This document shows, piece by piece, positions 38,204-51,476 of a stretch of DNA of 64,000 nt. Position 1 is the first letter of the stretch; every line of letters begins with the position of its first letter. This DNA comes from Atlantibacter hermannii (GTDB lineage: Bacteria; Pseudomonadota; Gammaproteobacteria; Enterobacterales; Enterobacteriaceae), in the NCBI RefSeq assembly GCF_009907385.1, contig NZ_JAAATR010000112.1, forward strand, positions 62,001-126,000, written 5' to 3'. The notes beneath the pieces were generated by a model. That model was given only the letters and a program-made list of their open reading frames with translations, was not told where the DNA came from and ran no database searches. The position numbers and the translations under genes were made by a program.

Positions 38204-39904
38204 ATGCGACTCGTTAATCGGCTTAATCAGTTTCAGCGCCTCTGGCAACCTTCCGCAGGCGAACCCCAGCGGGTGACCGTGGCGGAACTGGCTGAACGCT
38301 GTTTTTGCAGCGAACGGCATATCCGTACCCTGTTGCGCCAGCTGGAGTCGGCAGGCTGGCTGCGCTGGCAGGCCCAGGCGGGGCGTGGAAAACGCGGCAA
38401 TTTAACCTTCCAGGTGACGCCCGGCCAGGTACGCGCCGGGATGATGGAGCAGGTGCTCAATCGAGGCCAGCATAAAAATGCGCTGGAGCTGGCGCAGCTG
38501 GCGCCGGATCAGCTACGTCATCTTTTACAACCGTTTCTCGGCGGCCAATGGCAAAACGATACGCCCACGCTGCGTATTCCCTATTACCGCCCTCTGGAGC
38601 CGCTAACGCCAGGCTTTTTGCCGGGCCGCGCTGAACAACATCTGGCCGGGCAAATCCATTCAGGGCTGACGCGTTTCGATGATGACGGCGAATTGCCCGT
38701 CGGTGATTTGGCGCACCACTGGCGCATTTCGCAAGACGGGCTGTGCTGGGATTTTTATCTGCGCTCCACGCTGCACTGGCACAACGGCAAACCGGTGGAA
38801 ACTCAGCAGCTACAGCGCGCGCTGCAGTCGCTGCTGACGGATCGTGAAATCGCCCGGTTGTTTGCCAGCGTGGCCCACCTGGAAGTAGTTCATGCCCAGT
38901 GCCTGCGGATTAGATTGCACCGCCCGGATTACTGGCTGGCGCACCGTTTAGCACTGTATTGCAGCCGTCTGGCGCATCCGGACGAACCGGATATCGGCTG
39001 CGGGCCGTTTCGGCTGGCGCGTTTTGAAGCGGATTTAGTGCGCCTGGAAAGCCACGAGTTCTGGCATCTCAGCCATCCGCTGCTGAAGGCGGTGGAGTTC
39101 TGGATCACGCCGCAACTGTTCGATCGGGAAATGGGCAACAGCTGTCGTCATCCGGTGCAGATCGCCATTGGCCAGGAGGATGAACTGGTACATTTGAGGC
39201 CGGTCAGCAACAGCATCAGCCTCGGATTTTGCTATCTGGCGCTGCGTCGGGAGGGGAAACTGTCGCTGGCGCAATCCCGTTACCTGATTAACCTGATCCA
39301 TCGCAGCGGCATGCTGGATACGCTGCCGCTGGATGAAGGACTGATCACCCCCAGCAGCGAGATGCTGCCCGGCTGGCGGCTTCCCGAATGGGATGCTGAT
39401 GAAACAGCGCTGCCCGCTTCGCTAACCCTGGTGTATCACCTGCCGGTGGAATTGCATGCCATGGCGGAACAGCTTAAGCGCTATCTGGCGGAGAAAGGCT
39501 GCGAACTGACGGTACATTTTCATCCGGCGAAAACCTGGCACGGCTGCCAGCAACTGGGCGAAGCGGATTTAGTCATGGGCGACCGGCTAATCGGCGAGTC
39601 CCCGGCCTTCACGCTTGAGCAGTGGCTACGCTGCGATAATCTCTGGCCGCACGTGCTCACCGCTCGCCAGTTCGCGCATTTACAGGGAACGCTCGACGCG
39701 GTACAGCGTCAACCGGATGAAACCCAGCGCCGGGAAGGAATGCGCGAGGTTTATACCACGCTGATGCAGGATGCCGCGATCACCCCGCTGTTTAATTATC
39801 GCTATCAGGTCAGCGCGCCACCGGGCGTCAACGGTATTTGCATGAATGCCCGCGGCTGGTTCGATTTTACCCGCGCCTGGCTCCCGCCACCGGGTACACA
39901 GTGA
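38204..39904 (+). CDS. ybaE: YbaE, SgrR-family transcription factor-like protein
   Basis: Protein of 566 aa, equal to E. coli YbaE. The N-terminal winged helix (about residues 25-60: [25 protein letters not shown]) is like SgrR. The rest (about 110-560) is like a periplasmic solute-binding protein of the oligopeptide type, here cytoplasmic since no signal peptide is present. It is likely to bind a small ligand and DNA. Targets are unknown. It precedes queC by 70 bases. Confidence 0.9.
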   Translation: MRLVNRLNQFQRLWQPSAGEPQRVTVAELAERCFCSERHIRTLLRQLESAGWLRWQAQAGRGKRGNLTFQVTPGQVRAGMMEQVLNRGQHKNALELAQLAPDQLRHLLQPFLGGQWQNDTPTLRIPYYRPLEPLTPGFLPGRAEQHLAGQIHSGLTRFDDDGELPVGDLAHHWRISQDGLCWDFYLRSTLHWHNGKPVETQQLQRALQSLLTDREIARLFASVAHLEVVHAQCLRIRLHRPDYWLAHRLALYCSRLAHPDEPDIGCGPFRLARFEADLVRLESHEFWHLSHPLLKAVEFWITPQLFDREMGNSCRHPVQIAIGQEDELVHLRPVSNSISLGFCYLALRREGKLSLAQSRYLINLIHRSGMLDTLPLDEGLITPSSEMLPGWRLPEWDADETALPASLTLVYHLPVELHAMAEQLKRYLAEKGCELTVHFHPAKTWHGCQQLGEADLVMGDRLIGESPAFTLEQWLRCDNLWPHVLTARQFAHLQGTLDAVQRQPDETQRREGMREVYTTLMQDAAITPLFNYRYQVSAPPGVNGICMNARGWFDFTRAWLPPPGTQ

Positions 39905-39974
39905 AGAAGCTGGTGGCGCTACGCCAACGGCGCTACCCTATGCGCCATCTACACAAGAGAACGAAAGGTTGACG

Positions 39975-40670
39975 ATGAAACGTGCCGTTGTGGTTTTTAG
40001 CGGTGGACAAGACTCCACCACCTGCCTGATTCAGGCGCTGCATCAATATGACGAGGTGCATTGCGTCACATTCGATTATGGACAACGCCATCGTGCTGAA
40101 ATCGACATTGCCCGGCAACTGGCGGTAAAACTGGGCGCCCGCGCGCATAAAACTCTCGATGTCGGATTGCTCAACGAACTGGCGGTCAGCAGCCTGACTC
40201 GCGACAGCATCCCGGTGCCGGATTACGATCCTGACGCCAGCGGCATTCCCAGCACTTTTGTGCCTGGCCGCAATATTTTGTTTCTGACCCTGACGGCGAT
40301 CTATGCCTATCAGGTGCAGGCGGAGGCGATCATTACTGGCGTGTGCGAGACGGATTTTTAAGGCTATCCGGATTGCCGCGACGAATTCTTGAAGGCGCTT
40401 CACCAGGCGGTGAATTTAGGTATGGCCAGCAATATCCGTTTTGAAACGCCGTTGATGTGGCTGAATAAAGCCGAAACCTGGGCGCTGGCGGACTATTGGG
40501 GCAAACTGGATCTGGTGCGTAACGAAACCCTGACCTGCTATAACGGTGTTAAAGGCGACGGATGCGGCGAATGCGCGGCCTGCCATCTGCGCGCCAACGG
40601 CCTGAACCAATACTTTGCAGATAAAGTGGGCGTGATGACCCAAATGAAGCGTAAAACCGGGCTTAACTGA
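39975..40670 (+). pseudogene. queC: queC with premature TAA (7-cyano-7-deazaguanine synthase)
   Basis: QueC makes preQ0 from 7-carboxy-7-deazaguanine with ATP and ammonia, a step in queuosine tRNA modification. The full frame is 231 codons, the family length, but codon 129 (40359-40361) is TAA: the text reads GVCETDF[13 protein letters not shown] where E. coli has Ser. One base change (TCA to TAA) explains it; the frame is otherwise uninterrupted. The N-terminal part keeps the PP-loop VFSGGQDST. The lost part contains the zinc cysteines ([16 protein letters not shown]), so the product should be inactive. Assembly error is the alternative. Confidence 0.85.
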
Positions 40671-40674
40671 TGAT

Positions 40675-40697
40675 CAGGGCGGGTACCCGCCCTGTTT
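40675..40697. terminator. Terminator hairpin between queC and fadM
   Basis: CAGGGCGGGTACCCGCCCTG is a perfect 20-base palindrome followed by TTT on the plus strand. It lies between the convergent queC and fadM stops. Confidence 0.7.
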
Positions 40698-40698
40698 A

Positions 40699-41103
40699 TT
40701 ATGCCTTACCGACCATCGCCTCCAGACGTTCGCGTAATTCACCTTCCAGCGGCAATGCCTTCTGGGTGCTCAGGTCGATGCAGACAAAAGTGATTTGCGC
40801 GTCCGCCACCACCTGCCCTTCCGGTTCAAGCGTAATCACCTGGCTCAGGATGCCGCTTTTGCCATTTAACTGCTGCACCTGGCTGGTCACCTTCAGTAAA
40901 TCGCCCAGCACTGCCGGTCGCCGATAGTTGATGTTGATATTCACCACTACAAAAGCGATACGGTTAGCCGTCATCCACTGAAAGCCTTCCTCCTGTTCCA
41001 ACCCGTCCCAGCGCGCTTCCTCAAGAAATTCGAGATAGCGGGCATTGTTGACGTGTTGATAAACATCCAGGTGATAACCGCGAACTTTAATGTGTGTCTG
41101 CAT
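40699..41103 (-). CDS. fadM: FadM (YbaW), long-chain acyl-CoA thioesterase III
   Basis: Single hot-dog thioesterase of 134 aa acting on long-chain acyl-CoA (in E. coli, notably 3,5-tetradecadienoyl-CoA from oleate degradation). The active-site region YQHVNNARYLEFLEEARWD (about residues 16-34) is like 4-hydroxybenzoyl-CoA thioesterases. In E. coli it is repressed by FadR and fatty-acid inducible; I did not identify a FadR site. It faces queC. Confidence 0.93.
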   Translation of the reverse strand: MQTHIKVRGYHLDVYQHVNNARYLEFLEEARWDGLEQEEGFQWMTANRIAFVVVNININYRRPAVLGDLLKVTSQVQQLNGKSGILSQVITLEPEGQVVADAQITFVCIDLSTQKALPLEGELRERLEAMVGKA

Positions 41104-41251
41104 AGCGCAAGGCCCTTGTTATCGCCGCGTGGGTTTCGCTTCGGAAGCGTAAACGCTGCGGTCATTTTATGAGAGTAAGAGGTCACACCACTGGTATGAC
41201 CTCCTTATCATGGCAAAGATTTAAAACTCTGCAATGTCCTGGTACTGGCAG

Positions 41252-41623
41252 TTACAGTTTTATGCGCGCCAGATTACGTTCCACCAGCGAGTTCCCCATG
41301 CCGGGCACCTGTTTAAGGTCCTCAACGCTTTTAAAGGGGCCGTTCTCGTCACGGTAGTTAATAATCGCCTGCGCTTTCTTCATCCCGACGCCGTTGAGCG
41401 CTGAAGCCAGTTCTTCCGCGCTGGCATTGTTAATGCTCACGGTACGCTCTTCGCTCTCATCCGCCTTCACGGCTTTTTCTTTGGCCTGAGCCGCCGCGGC
41501 ATTTTCCGTTTTCGTCGCAGCCACGTCAGCCTTCGCCGTTGACTGCACCGCCAGCGCGGGATAGCTGGTGAGGCCGCACGCTATAACCATTGCCAGACAG
41601 AATGCTTTAACACCTTGTTTCAT
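41252..41623 (-). CDS. ybaV: YbaV, helix-hairpin-helix ComEA-like protein
   Basis: Secreted protein of 123 aa: signal peptide ending PALA (about 25 residues), an Ala/Lys-rich linker, then a helix-hairpin-helix domain (INNASAEELASALNGVGMKKAQAIINYR through LKQVPGMGNSLVERNL). The domain resembles the DNA-binding part of ComEA, a receptor in DNA uptake, but function in enteric bacteria is unproven. The ATG at 41623 has AAGGAG upstream and equals the E. coli start. It lies between fadM and ppiD, same strand. Confidence 0.93.
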   Translation of the reverse strand: MKQGVKAFCLAMVIACGLTSYPALAVQSTAKADVAATKTENAAAAQAKEKAVKADESEERTVSINNASAEELASALNGVGMKKAQAIINYRDENGPFKSVEDLKQVPGMGNSLVERNLARIKL

Positions 41624-41704
41624 GCTGTTTTCTCCTTGTTTGTTGACAGCCACGCCACCTTATCGGGCCGGGAGAAACACCACAAACAGCGAATATCAGA
41701 AATG

Positions 41705-41728
41705 GAAAAGGCCGCGAAAGCGGCCTTT
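41705..41728 (-). terminator. ppiD terminator
   Basis: AAAGGCCGC and GCGGCCTTT pair around TTTC on the minus strand, with a T tail. It lies 41 bases past the ppiD stop. Confidence 0.8.
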
Positions 41729-41769
41729 GATGTTTGCAAAAAATTGCAATTATGTGCGAGACGTCTCGA

Positions 41770-43644
41770 TTATTGCTGCTGCTCGATGATGTCGCCCATT
41801 TTGATTTTTGCTTCTTTACGCAGATTAGTCATCAGCGCGTCGAAGGCGATTTGGGCATTATTCTGGGTGATGCCCTGGGTCATCGCTTTCTTCTGCTCTT
41901 CCGGCAGCGTACCGCTACGCACTTCATTCAGCGACACCAGCACAACGTTGCCCTGCATATCGTTAGCCACGCCGTAAGACGGTTTGTCTTTAGATGGCAG
42001 CGGCAGCGCAAATGCAGCCTGGGAAATCGGGTCCTGACCGGTACGGCTCAGCGTTTTTTCAGCGCCAAAGCTCAGGCCTGCCGCTTTCAACGCATCCTCG
42101 CCTTTACCCGCTTTCAGTTCGCCGATCAGCTTATCGGCATCCAGTTTTGCCTGCTGTTCCGCTTTCTGATTTTTGATATCTGCAACCACCTGGTCACGCA
42201 CGTCCGCCAGCGGTTTCACTGCTTCCGCTTTGTGCTCGGTGACACGCAGCACAAACGCGCGATCACCTTCCACGGTAATGATGTCGGAGTTGCTGCCCGG
42301 CGTGCCGTTTTCGCCAACCAGCGCACCGTTAAAGATTGCGTCGGCAACCGGTTTGAAGTTCAGCTCTTCCGGCAGGGAATCACGGCTAAACCAGCCGGTT
42401 TCCACCGCTTTCACGCCGGCAACCTGCTCTGCGCCTGCCAGCGATTCGTTATCATTGCTCGCCGCATTACTGACTTTCTGTTGCAGGGCGAAGAACGCGG
42501 TCACGCCTTTCTCCTGCTTCACTTTCTCGGCGATGGCGCCACGCACTTCAGACAGCGGCTTAACCTTCGCGGGTTGTACGTCATCAAGACGCGCCACCAG
42601 GAAACCAACGGAGGATTTGATCACGCCGGAAAGTTGCCCTTTTTCTTTCAGGCCAGCCGTTTTCAGCTCATCCGGCGTGGTAGCGTCTTCCAGCCAACCC
42701 ATATCGCCGCCGTTACGGGCAGAAATAATGTCAGCAGATTTTTCTTTCGCGAGGGTAGCGAAATCAGAACCCGTCTTCAGCGCATCCAGCACCGCTTTGG
42801 CCTCATCTTCCGTTTTGGTCTGGATGATGCTGTAACGGTTACGCTGCGGCTGGCCGTATTGATCCTGATGCTCGTCGTACCAGGCCTGGATCTCTTCATC
42901 GCTGACGCTTTCGTTCATGGCAGCGGCATCCATTTTGATGTAGCTGACACGGAACTGTTCCGGCGCGATAAAGCGGTTTTTATTCTGCTCGTAGAAGCCG
43001 TTGATCTCAGCGTCCGTCACGGTTTGTTTCGCAGCCAGCGCGGCGACGTCAATCGTAGCTTCGCGCACGACACGCTGCTGCGCGACCAGCGCCGCCAGCT
43101 CATCGGTCTCATTCGACAGCATAAAATCGGTGCCAACGATGGCATTGATCAGCTGCTGAGTCATCAGCTGGTTACGCAATGACTGAGCGTACTGATCCGG
43201 CGTCATACCAATATTGTTGATGACGGCGGTATAACGGGCGTTATCGAACTTACCGTTGTTCTGGAAAGCGGGCTCTTTAAAGATCGCCTGCTTAATTTGC
43301 TCGTCGCTGATGCCAAGGCCGAGGTTTTTCGCGTACTGGTCGAGCAGCGCTTCATCAATCATGCGCGACAGCACCTGCTGACGCATGGCTTTCATGTAGT
43401 TTTCATTGGCTGCCAGTTCAGAAAACTGATCGCCCAACTGCTGCTGTTGACGATTGCGCTCGCTGGCGACCGCACTTTCAAACTGGCCACGGCCGATTTC
43501 CTGGCCGTTCACTTTCGCGGCGTAATTATTGTTACCGCCAATCAGGTAACCACTCACGCCGGTCAGAATGAACGACACGATAATGATACCGAAAATAATC
43601 TTGAGTACGACGCTGTTCGCGGCCGTACGTAAGTTGTCCATCAT
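41770..43644 (-). CDS. ppiD: PpiD, inner-membrane periplasmic chaperone/PPIase
   Basis: Protein of 624 aa with one N-terminal membrane anchor (about 15-35, VVLKIIFGIIIVSFILTG), a SurA-like chaperone region and a central parvulin domain (about 265-360, YSIIQTKTEDEAKAVLDALKTGSDFATLAKEKS) that is catalytically weak in E. coli. It helps proteins leaving the Sec translocon. The start at 43644 (MMDNLRTAAN) equals E. coli; 24 codons upstream in frame are not coding. It follows hupB. Confidence 0.95.
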   Translation of the reverse strand: MMDNLRTAANSVVLKIIFGIIIVSFILTGVSGYLIGGNNNYAAKVNGQEIGRGQFESAVASERNRQQQQLGDQFSELAANENYMKAMRQQVLSRMIDEALLDQYAKNLGLGISDEQIKQAIFKEPAFQNNGKFDNARYTAVINNIGMTPDQYAQSLRNQLMTQQLINAIVGTDFMLSNETDELAALVAQQRVVREATIDVAALAAKQTVTDAEINGFYEQNKNRFIAPEQFRVSYIKMDAAAMNESVSDEEIQAWYDEHQDQYGQPQRNRYSIIQTKTEDEAKAVLDALKTGSDFATLAKEKSADIISARNGGDMGWLEDATTPDELKTAGLKEKGQLSGVIKSSVGFLVARLDDVQPAKVKPLSEVRGAIAEKVKQEKGVTAFFALQQKVSNAASNDNESLAGAEQVAGVKAVETGWFSRDSLPEELNFKPVADAIFNGALVGENGTPGSNSDIITVEGDRAFVLRVTEHKAEAVKPLADVRDQVVADIKNQKAEQQAKLDADKLIGELKAGKGEDALKAAGLSFGAEKTLSRTGQDPISQAAFALPLPSKDKPSYGVANDMQGNVVLVSLNEVRSGTLPEEQKKAMTQGITQNNAQIAFDALMTNLRKEAKIKMGDIIEQQQ

Positions 43645-43780
43645 GGTGTAACAACGCTCCGCTGTAGATGACAGTAAATCCTGCTGGCGCTCACCCGAAG
43701 GTGCCGCTTCGCGCAAAGGCGTATTGTGACAAGAAACCGGGGCGGTTGTCAGCCCACAGGATTAAAAAGTCACCCGGATA

Positions 43781-43808
43781 ATAAAAAAGGCACATCTCGC
43801 GATGCGCC
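43781..43808 (-). terminator. hupB terminator
   Basis: GGCGCATC and GATGTGCC form a stem with one G-T pair, followed by TTTTTT on the minus strand, 37 bases past the hupB stop. Confidence 0.78.
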
Positions 43809-43844
43809 CTTTGCCCTTTACCATCGAAACCGTAGAGGGAAAAA

Positions 43845-44117
43845 TCAGTTTACCGCGTCTTTCAGTGCCTTGCCTGCACGGAAACCCGGTACTTTTGCTG
43901 CTGCAATGGTGATCTCTTTGCCAGTTTGCGGGTTGCGGCCAGTACGGGCAGCGCGCTCGCGGACAGAGAAAGTACCAAAGCCAACTAACGCCACGTCATC
44001 TCCGGATTTCAGAGATTCGGTAACAGAGCCAATCAGAGCATCTAACGCACGTCCAGCCGCGGCTTTAGAAATATCAGCATCGGCGGCAATTTTGTCTATC
44101 AGTTGAGATTTATTCAC
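43845..44117 (-). CDS. hupB: HupB, HU-beta nucleoid protein
   Basis: HU beta subunit of 90 aa that bends and constrains DNA. The DNA-binding arm [10 protein letters not shown] with the conserved RNP is at residues 61-63. The sequence is almost identical to E. coli HU-beta. It lies between lon and ppiD, same strand. Confidence 0.98.
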   Translation of the reverse strand: MNKSQLIDKIAADADISKAAAGRALDALIGSVTESLKSGDDVALVGFGTFSVRERAARTGRNPQTGKEITIAAAKVPGFRAGKALKDAVN

Positions 44118-44257
44118 GCTTCTCTTCCTCTCATTATTATTTATATCGCCCCTGAATCCTTCATGGGGCGACCGCGCAGCAGTTATATCAGGCCTGTCAT
44201 GCCCTTACAACAGCATTAGTTGATGACATAATCAGTCAGCCATCTAAATTAGCGATA

Positions 44258-44295
44258 CAAAAAAAAGCTGGCAAGCACCAAATGGCTTACCAGCT
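44258..44295 (-). terminator. lon terminator
   Basis: GAGCTGGTAAGC pairs with GCTTGCCAGCT across an 8-base loop (one mismatch) and is followed by eight Ts on the minus strand, 33 bases past the lon stop. Confidence 0.88.
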
Positions 44296-44327
44296 CTGAT
44301 TTTATCTATGCAGTATGCGTTAGGTCA

Positions 44328-46682
44328 CTATTTTGCCGTGACAACCTGCATTCCCGAGGGCTCATTCTGCAGCGCCAGGGTTAACACCTCTTCAATACGC
44401 TTCACCGGATGGATGTCCAGATCGGCAATAACGTTGTCCGGAATCTCTTCCAGGTCGCGTTTATTTTCGTAAGGAATTAACACCGTTTTAATACCGCCGC
44501 GATGCGCCGCCAGCAGTTTTTCTTTCAAACCGCCGATCGGCAGAACCTGTCCACGCAGGGTGATCTCACCGGTCATGGCGACATCGGCGCGCACCGGATT
44601 ACCCGTCAGGCAGGAGACCAGCGCGGTACACATGGCGATACCTGCACTCGGGCCGTCTTTCGGCGTAGCCCCTTCCGGAACGTGAACGTGGATGTCGCGT
44701 TTTTCGTAAAAATCAGAATTAATACCCAATTTTTCCGCGCGCGCGCGCACCACGGTCAGCGCCGCCTGAATGGATTCCTGCATCACTTCGCCCAGCGAGC
44801 CGGTATACGTCAGTTTGCCTTTACCCGGTACGCAGGCGGTTTCGATGGTCAGCAGATCGCCGCCCACTTCGGTCCAGGCCAGGCCGGTCACCTGGCCCAC
44901 GCGGTTTTCATTGTCCGCACGACCGTAGTCGAAGCGCTGAACGCCGAGGTAATCTTTCAGATTATCGCCGTTAATTTCGATGTGCTTGAGTTCTTTCTCC
45001 AGCAGCAGCTGTTTAACCGCTTTACGGCACAGCTTCGAAATTTCACGCTCCAGCCCACGCACCCCGGCTTCACGGGTGTAGTAACGGATGATGCCGATAA
45101 TCGCGCTGTCATCCACCGTGATTTCGCCTTTTTTCAGGGCGTTGCGTTCAATCTGCTTCGGCAGCAGGTGGCGTTTGGCAATGTTCAGTTTTTCATCTTC
45201 GGTATAACCCGACAGACGAATCACTTCCATACGGTCCAGCAGCGGTGCCGGAATATTCATGGAGTTCGAGGTCGCCACAAACATCACGTCGCTGAGATCG
45301 TAATCCACTTCCAGATAATGGTCGTTAAACGCCACGTTCTGTTCCGGATCCAGCACCTCAAGCAGCGCCGATGCCGGATCGCCACGCATATCCGACGACA
45401 TTTTGTCGATCTCATCAAGCAGGAACAGCGGGTTTCTGACGCCCACTTTCGCCATTTTCTGGATCAGTTTGCCCGGCATAGACCCGATGTAAGTACGGCG
45501 GTGACCGCGAATTTCCGCTTCATCCCGCACCCCGCCCAACGCCATACGCACGTATTTACGTCCGGTCGCCCGCGCAATGGACTGGCCCAGCGAGGTTTTA
45601 CCTACCCCCGGCGGTCCGACCAGGCACAGGATTGGGCCTTTGATTTTATTGACGCGACTCTGCACCGCAAGGTATTCAAGGATGCGGTCTTTCACACGGC
45701 CTAAGCCGTAATGATCGGTATCGAGGATTTCCTGGGCCTGACGCAGATCCTTTTTCACTTTGCTGCGCGCGTTCCACGGAACCTGAACCATCCAGTCGAT
45801 ATAGCTGCGCACGACGGTCGCTTCCGCAGACATGGGCGACATCATTTTCAGCTTCATCAACTCGGCATCGGCTTTTTCTTTAGCCTCTTTCGGCATTTTG
45901 GCCGCGTCGATTTTGCGTTTTAAGGCTTCGTTTTCATCCGGCGCATCGTCCATTTCGCCCAGTTCTTTCTGGATGGCTTTCATTTGCTCATTCAGATAGT
46001 ACTCGCGCTGGCTCTTCTCCATCTGCTTCTTCACGCGGTTGCGAATGCGTTTCTCAACCTGCAGCAGATCGATTTCTGACTCCATCATCGCCATCAGATA
46101 TTCGAGACGTTCGTTAACGTCTGACATCTCCAGTACCGACTGTTTATCGTCCAGTTTCAGTGGCATATGCGCGCCGATGGTATCTGCCAGACGAGCGGGA
46201 TCGTCAATACTGTTCAGCGACGTCAGCACTTCAGGCGGGATCTTTTTATTGAGTTTGATGTAGCCTTCGAACTGGCTGATAGCGGTGCGGACCAGCACTT
46301 CCTGCTCGCGTTCATCAATCGCCGGGGATTCCAGATACTCGGCCCGGGCAGAGAAGTGTTCGCCATCGTCAGAGAGCGCGGTAATGCGTGCGCGCTGTAA
46401 ACCTTCAACCAGTACTTTTACCGTGCCGTCCGGCAGTTTCAGCATCTGTAAAATTGACGCTACGGTTCCCACGGTAAACAAATCATTCACACCCGGCTCA
46501 TCCGTCGACGCTTCTTTCTGTGCAACCAGCATGACTTTTTTGTCATGATCCATTGCGGCTTCCAGGCAGCGGATAGATTTCTCCCGTCCCACGAACAAAG
46601 GGATAACCATGTGCGGATAAACCACCACGTCGCGCAACGGCAACACGGGGATTTCAATGCGTTCAGAACGCTCAGGATTCAT
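44328..46682 (-). CDS. lon: Lon, ATP-dependent serine protease
   Basis: Hexameric AAA+ protease of 784 aa that degrades misfolded proteins and regulators such as SulA and RcsA. Walker A is GPPGVGKTS, Walker [11 protein letters not shown]; the Ser-Lys dyad S679/K722 (E. coli numbering) is in DGPSAGIAM and [14 protein letters not shown]. The length is exactly that of E. coli Lon. A sigma-32 promoter lies upstream. Lon is the main producer of peptides from HU and antitoxins such as RHH-type proteins. Confidence 0.98.
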   Translation of the reverse strand: MNPERSERIEIPVLPLRDVVVYPHMVIPLFVGREKSIRCLEAAMDHDKKVMLVAQKEASTDEPGVNDLFTVGTVASILQMLKLPDGTVKVLVEGLQRARITALSDDGEHFSARAEYLESPAIDEREQEVLVRTAISQFEGYIKLNKKIPPEVLTSLNSIDDPARLADTIGAHMPLKLDDKQSVLEMSDVNERLEYLMAMMESEIDLLQVEKRIRNRVKKQMEKSQREYYLNEQMKAIQKELGEMDDAPDENEALKRKIDAAKMPKEAKEKADAELMKLKMMSPMSAEATVVRSYIDWMVQVPWNARSKVKKDLRQAQEILDTDHYGLGRVKDRILEYLAVQSRVNKIKGPILCLVGPPGVGKTSLGQSIARATGRKYVRMALGGVRDEAEIRGHRRTYIGSMPGKLIQKMAKVGVRNPLFLLDEIDKMSSDMRGDPASALLEVLDPEQNVAFNDHYLEVDYDLSDVMFVATSNSMNIPAPLLDRMEVIRLSGYTEDEKLNIAKRHLLPKQIERNALKKGEITVDDSAIIGIIRYYTREAGVRGLEREISKLCRKAVKQLLLEKELKHIEINGDNLKDYLGVQRFDYGRADNENRVGQVTGLAWTEVGGDLLTIETACVPGKGKLTYTGSLGEVMQESIQAALTVVRARAEKLGINSDFYEKRDIHVHVPEGATPKDGPSAGIAMCTALVSCLTGNPVRADVAMTGEITLRGQVLPIGGLKEKLLAAHRGGIKTVLIPYENKRDLEEIPDNVIADLDIHPVKRIEEVLTLALQNEPSGMQVVTAK

Positions 46683-46761
46683 AGAGCTCTCTCTTAGTTT
46701 AGTTTCCGCCAGGCGATGGGGCGCACGTGAAATTCACGGCATCACCAACAAGTAGAACAGT

Positions 46762-46790
46762 ATATGGGGATGTTTCCCGGACATTCAATG
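46762..46790 (-). promoter_or_regulatory. Sigma-32 heat-shock promoter of lon
   Basis: On the minus strand CATTGAA and CCCCATAT are separated by 14 bases, a very good match to the sigma-32 consensus CTTGAA-N13-17-CCCCATNT. It corresponds to the E. coli lon heat-shock promoter. Confidence 0.88.
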
Positions 46791-46802
46791 TCAGGAATGC
46801 AG

Positions 46803-46832
46803 GAAAAATAAAAGGGGGACCAAATCCCCCTT
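46803..46832 (-). terminator. clpX terminator
   Basis: AAGGGGGA and TCCCCCTT pair around TTTGG, followed by TTATTTTT on the minus strand, between clpX and the lon promoter. Confidence 0.85.
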
Positions 46833-46864
46833 ATATTTTATAACTAATTGTCAGGACAGGCGAA

Positions 46865-48139
<1,275 letters not shown>

Positions 48140-48271
48140 GAGTCAAAACCTCTTTTCTGTTCTTTGTGCCGCACACGACGACGCAATGCCATTCTCAGGC
48201 GCAAACCAACGTTTGCGCACAATGAGCCGCCTACTGACACCCTATAGTATAGCGGCCCATTGCCGCAGGTA

Positions 48272-48895
48272 TCACTGACGGTGAGTTAAAATGGAGTCAA
48301 CCAATCCATACTCTACAGCCTGATCAGCTGAGAGGAAACGGTCGCGCTCGGTATCTCTTTCGATCTGCTCCAGCGATTGACCCGTGTGCTGTGCCATAAG
48401 TTCATTCATACGCGCTTTTACTTTCAAAATTTCACGCGCATGGATTTCGATATCCGTCGCCTGCCCCTGATAGCCGCCCAGCGGCTGGTGGATCATCACG
48501 CGTGAGTTCGGCAGGCAGAAACGCTTGCCTTTCGCCCCGGCGGTTAACAGGAACGCGCCCATAGAGGCCGCCTGGCCCATACAAATGGTGCTGACGTCCG
48601 GTTTGATAAACTGCATGGTGTCGTAAATCGACATGCCCGCAGTAATCACGCCGCCCGGCGAGTTAATGTACAGGTAAATATCTTTTTCCGGGTTTTCTGC
48701 TTCCAGAAACAGCATCTGCGCCACAATCAGGTTAGCCATGTGATCTTCAACCTGACCGGTCAAAAAGATAACGCGTTCCTTGAGCAGGCGGGAAAAAATA
48801 TCGTATGAACGCTCACCACGTGAGGTTTGTTCCACAACCATAGGCACCAGGGCCATATGGGGTGCCATGACTTCTCGTTCGCCGCTGTATGACAT
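48272..48895 (-). CDS. clpP: ClpP, serine protease subunit
   Basis: Tetradecameric peptidase of 207 aa with the triad S111, H136 and D185 ([18 protein letters not shown], and the acidic segment [12 protein letters not shown]). The first 14 residues (ending APHM) are the propeptide removed by self-processing. Works with ClpX downstream and with ClpA. Promoter elements are expected in the 315-base gap to tig. Confidence 0.98.
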   Translation of the reverse strand: MSYSGEREVMAPHMALVPMVVEQTSRGERSYDIFSRLLKERVIFLTGQVEDHMANLIVAQMLFLEAENPEKDIYLYINSPGGVITAGMSIYDTMQFIKPDVSTICMGQAASMGAFLLTAGAKGKRFCLPNSRVMIHQPLGGYQGQATDIEIHAREILKVKARMNELMAQHTGQSLEQIERDTERDRFLSADQAVEYGLVDSILTHRQ

Positions 48896-49161
48896 TTCCG
48901 TCTCCTGGAAAAAATTAAGTAACCTGTCGCACTGATTTTACTTGAGACCGTGACGAATGACCACGCTACCGGGTCTTGTCACCCTTCAGGACGGATTATC
49001 AGCCAGAGTCCCTATCCACAATAGATCAAATTTTCTGTTTGTTGATGCGGATATATCTTTGTTTATGGGGTTTATCGCCCTCAGTTTCAAGCATAACAAC
49101 CTTTTCATGTTACGCGAATATTGAAACTGCGGTTTATCCGTCCTTGCCTTAACTGCAGGCG
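48896..49161. promoter_or_regulatory. Region between clpP and tig
   Basis: Part of a 315-base gap that also holds the tig terminator. It should carry the clpP promoter(s); I could not place a convincing sigma-32 consensus, although E. coli clpP is heat inducible. No gene is visible. Confidence 0.5.
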
Positions 49162-49189
49162 AAAAAAAGCCCGTCGCTGTAGGACGGGC
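49162..49189 (-). terminator. tig terminator
   Basis: GCCCGTC and GACGGGC form a seven-base-pair stem, followed by TTTTTTT on the minus strand, 22 bases after the tig stop. Confidence 0.9.
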
Positions 49190-49210
49190 CTGATACAACG
49201 TTGGCGAGAC

Positions 49211-50857
<1,647 letters not shown>

Positions 50858-51175
50858 TCAGGCTATGGTTCCTGCACCTCGACATGGCGGTGACGCAAAT
50901 ATAGTATCTTGCAGACTTTCCCACTCTTTAGCGCTGTAAGTATGCAGGGCTAAAGCATGCACTGTGGTCGACAATTCCTCCGTCAACGTGCCGTAGATCA
51001 GGCGGTGGCGATTCAGAAAACGTTCCCCTACAAAACGATCGCTAACCAGAACGACTTTGAAATGACTTTCCGAGCCGGCCGGAACATTATGGCGATAGCT
51101 TTCATCCACAACTTCGAGGAATACGGGATCAAACGCTGCCCTGAGTTTTGTTTCTATTTGCTCACGTATCATCAT
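50858..51175 (-). CDS. bolA: BolA, morphology and Fe-S-linked regulator
   Basis: Protein of 105 aa matching E. coli BolA. The BolA fold with [10 protein letters not shown] and [11 protein letters not shown] is seen, and the conserved His used with monothiol glutaredoxin (HALALHTY). In E. coli it responds to stress and RpoS, alters cell shape and affects motility and biofilm genes. It diverges from yajG. Confidence 0.95.
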   Translation of the reverse strand: MMIREQIETKLRAAFDPVFLEVVDESYRHNVPAGSESHFKVVLVSDRFVGERFLNRHRLIYGTLTEELSTTVHALALHTYSAKEWESLQDTIFASPPCRGAGTIA

Positions 51176-51476
51176 GATTTCACTCCTCCGACAACGCTGC
51201 GATGCTATCCATCACTTTAAATGTTAGTCGCCTTTACTGGCTCCATAACAGATTATCAACAAATATTTAGCTTTTATCCCATTTTCTCATCGTAACGGGT
51301 GAATCAGGCTGCAACAAGGGCCATACCAGGGTTGTAATGCAAAGAAAACCTGGTGAAAGGTCATAAAAAACACAACGCGATGAATTTACATGCGTTGCCA
51401 CTTCCCCTCGCTGATGGCGATGCTATGATGGCGAGAATTTTCTTCTATTTGCTTGTATGCACGTTGAGACCCTGAA
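51176..51476. promoter_or_regulatory. Divergent bolA/yajG promoter region
   Basis: A 301-base gap with promoters of both genes expected. E. coli bolA has an RpoS-dependent gearbox promoter here; I could not assign its elements with confidence. Confidence 0.5.

Noticed and set aside
40356-40364. Programmed recoding at the queC TAA
   Set aside because: No slippery sequence or selenocysteine-type element is evident, TAA is the least read-through stop, and QueC orthologues have serine here; a nonsense mutation or sequence error is simpler.
41734-43182. 482-codon open frame antisense to ppiD, and similar long frames antisense to tig (49121-50500), lon (44502-45704) and cyoB (55778-57079)
   Set aside because: All are mirror frames of conserved genes, with the low-complexity His/Arg/Gln-rich composition typical of such shadows.
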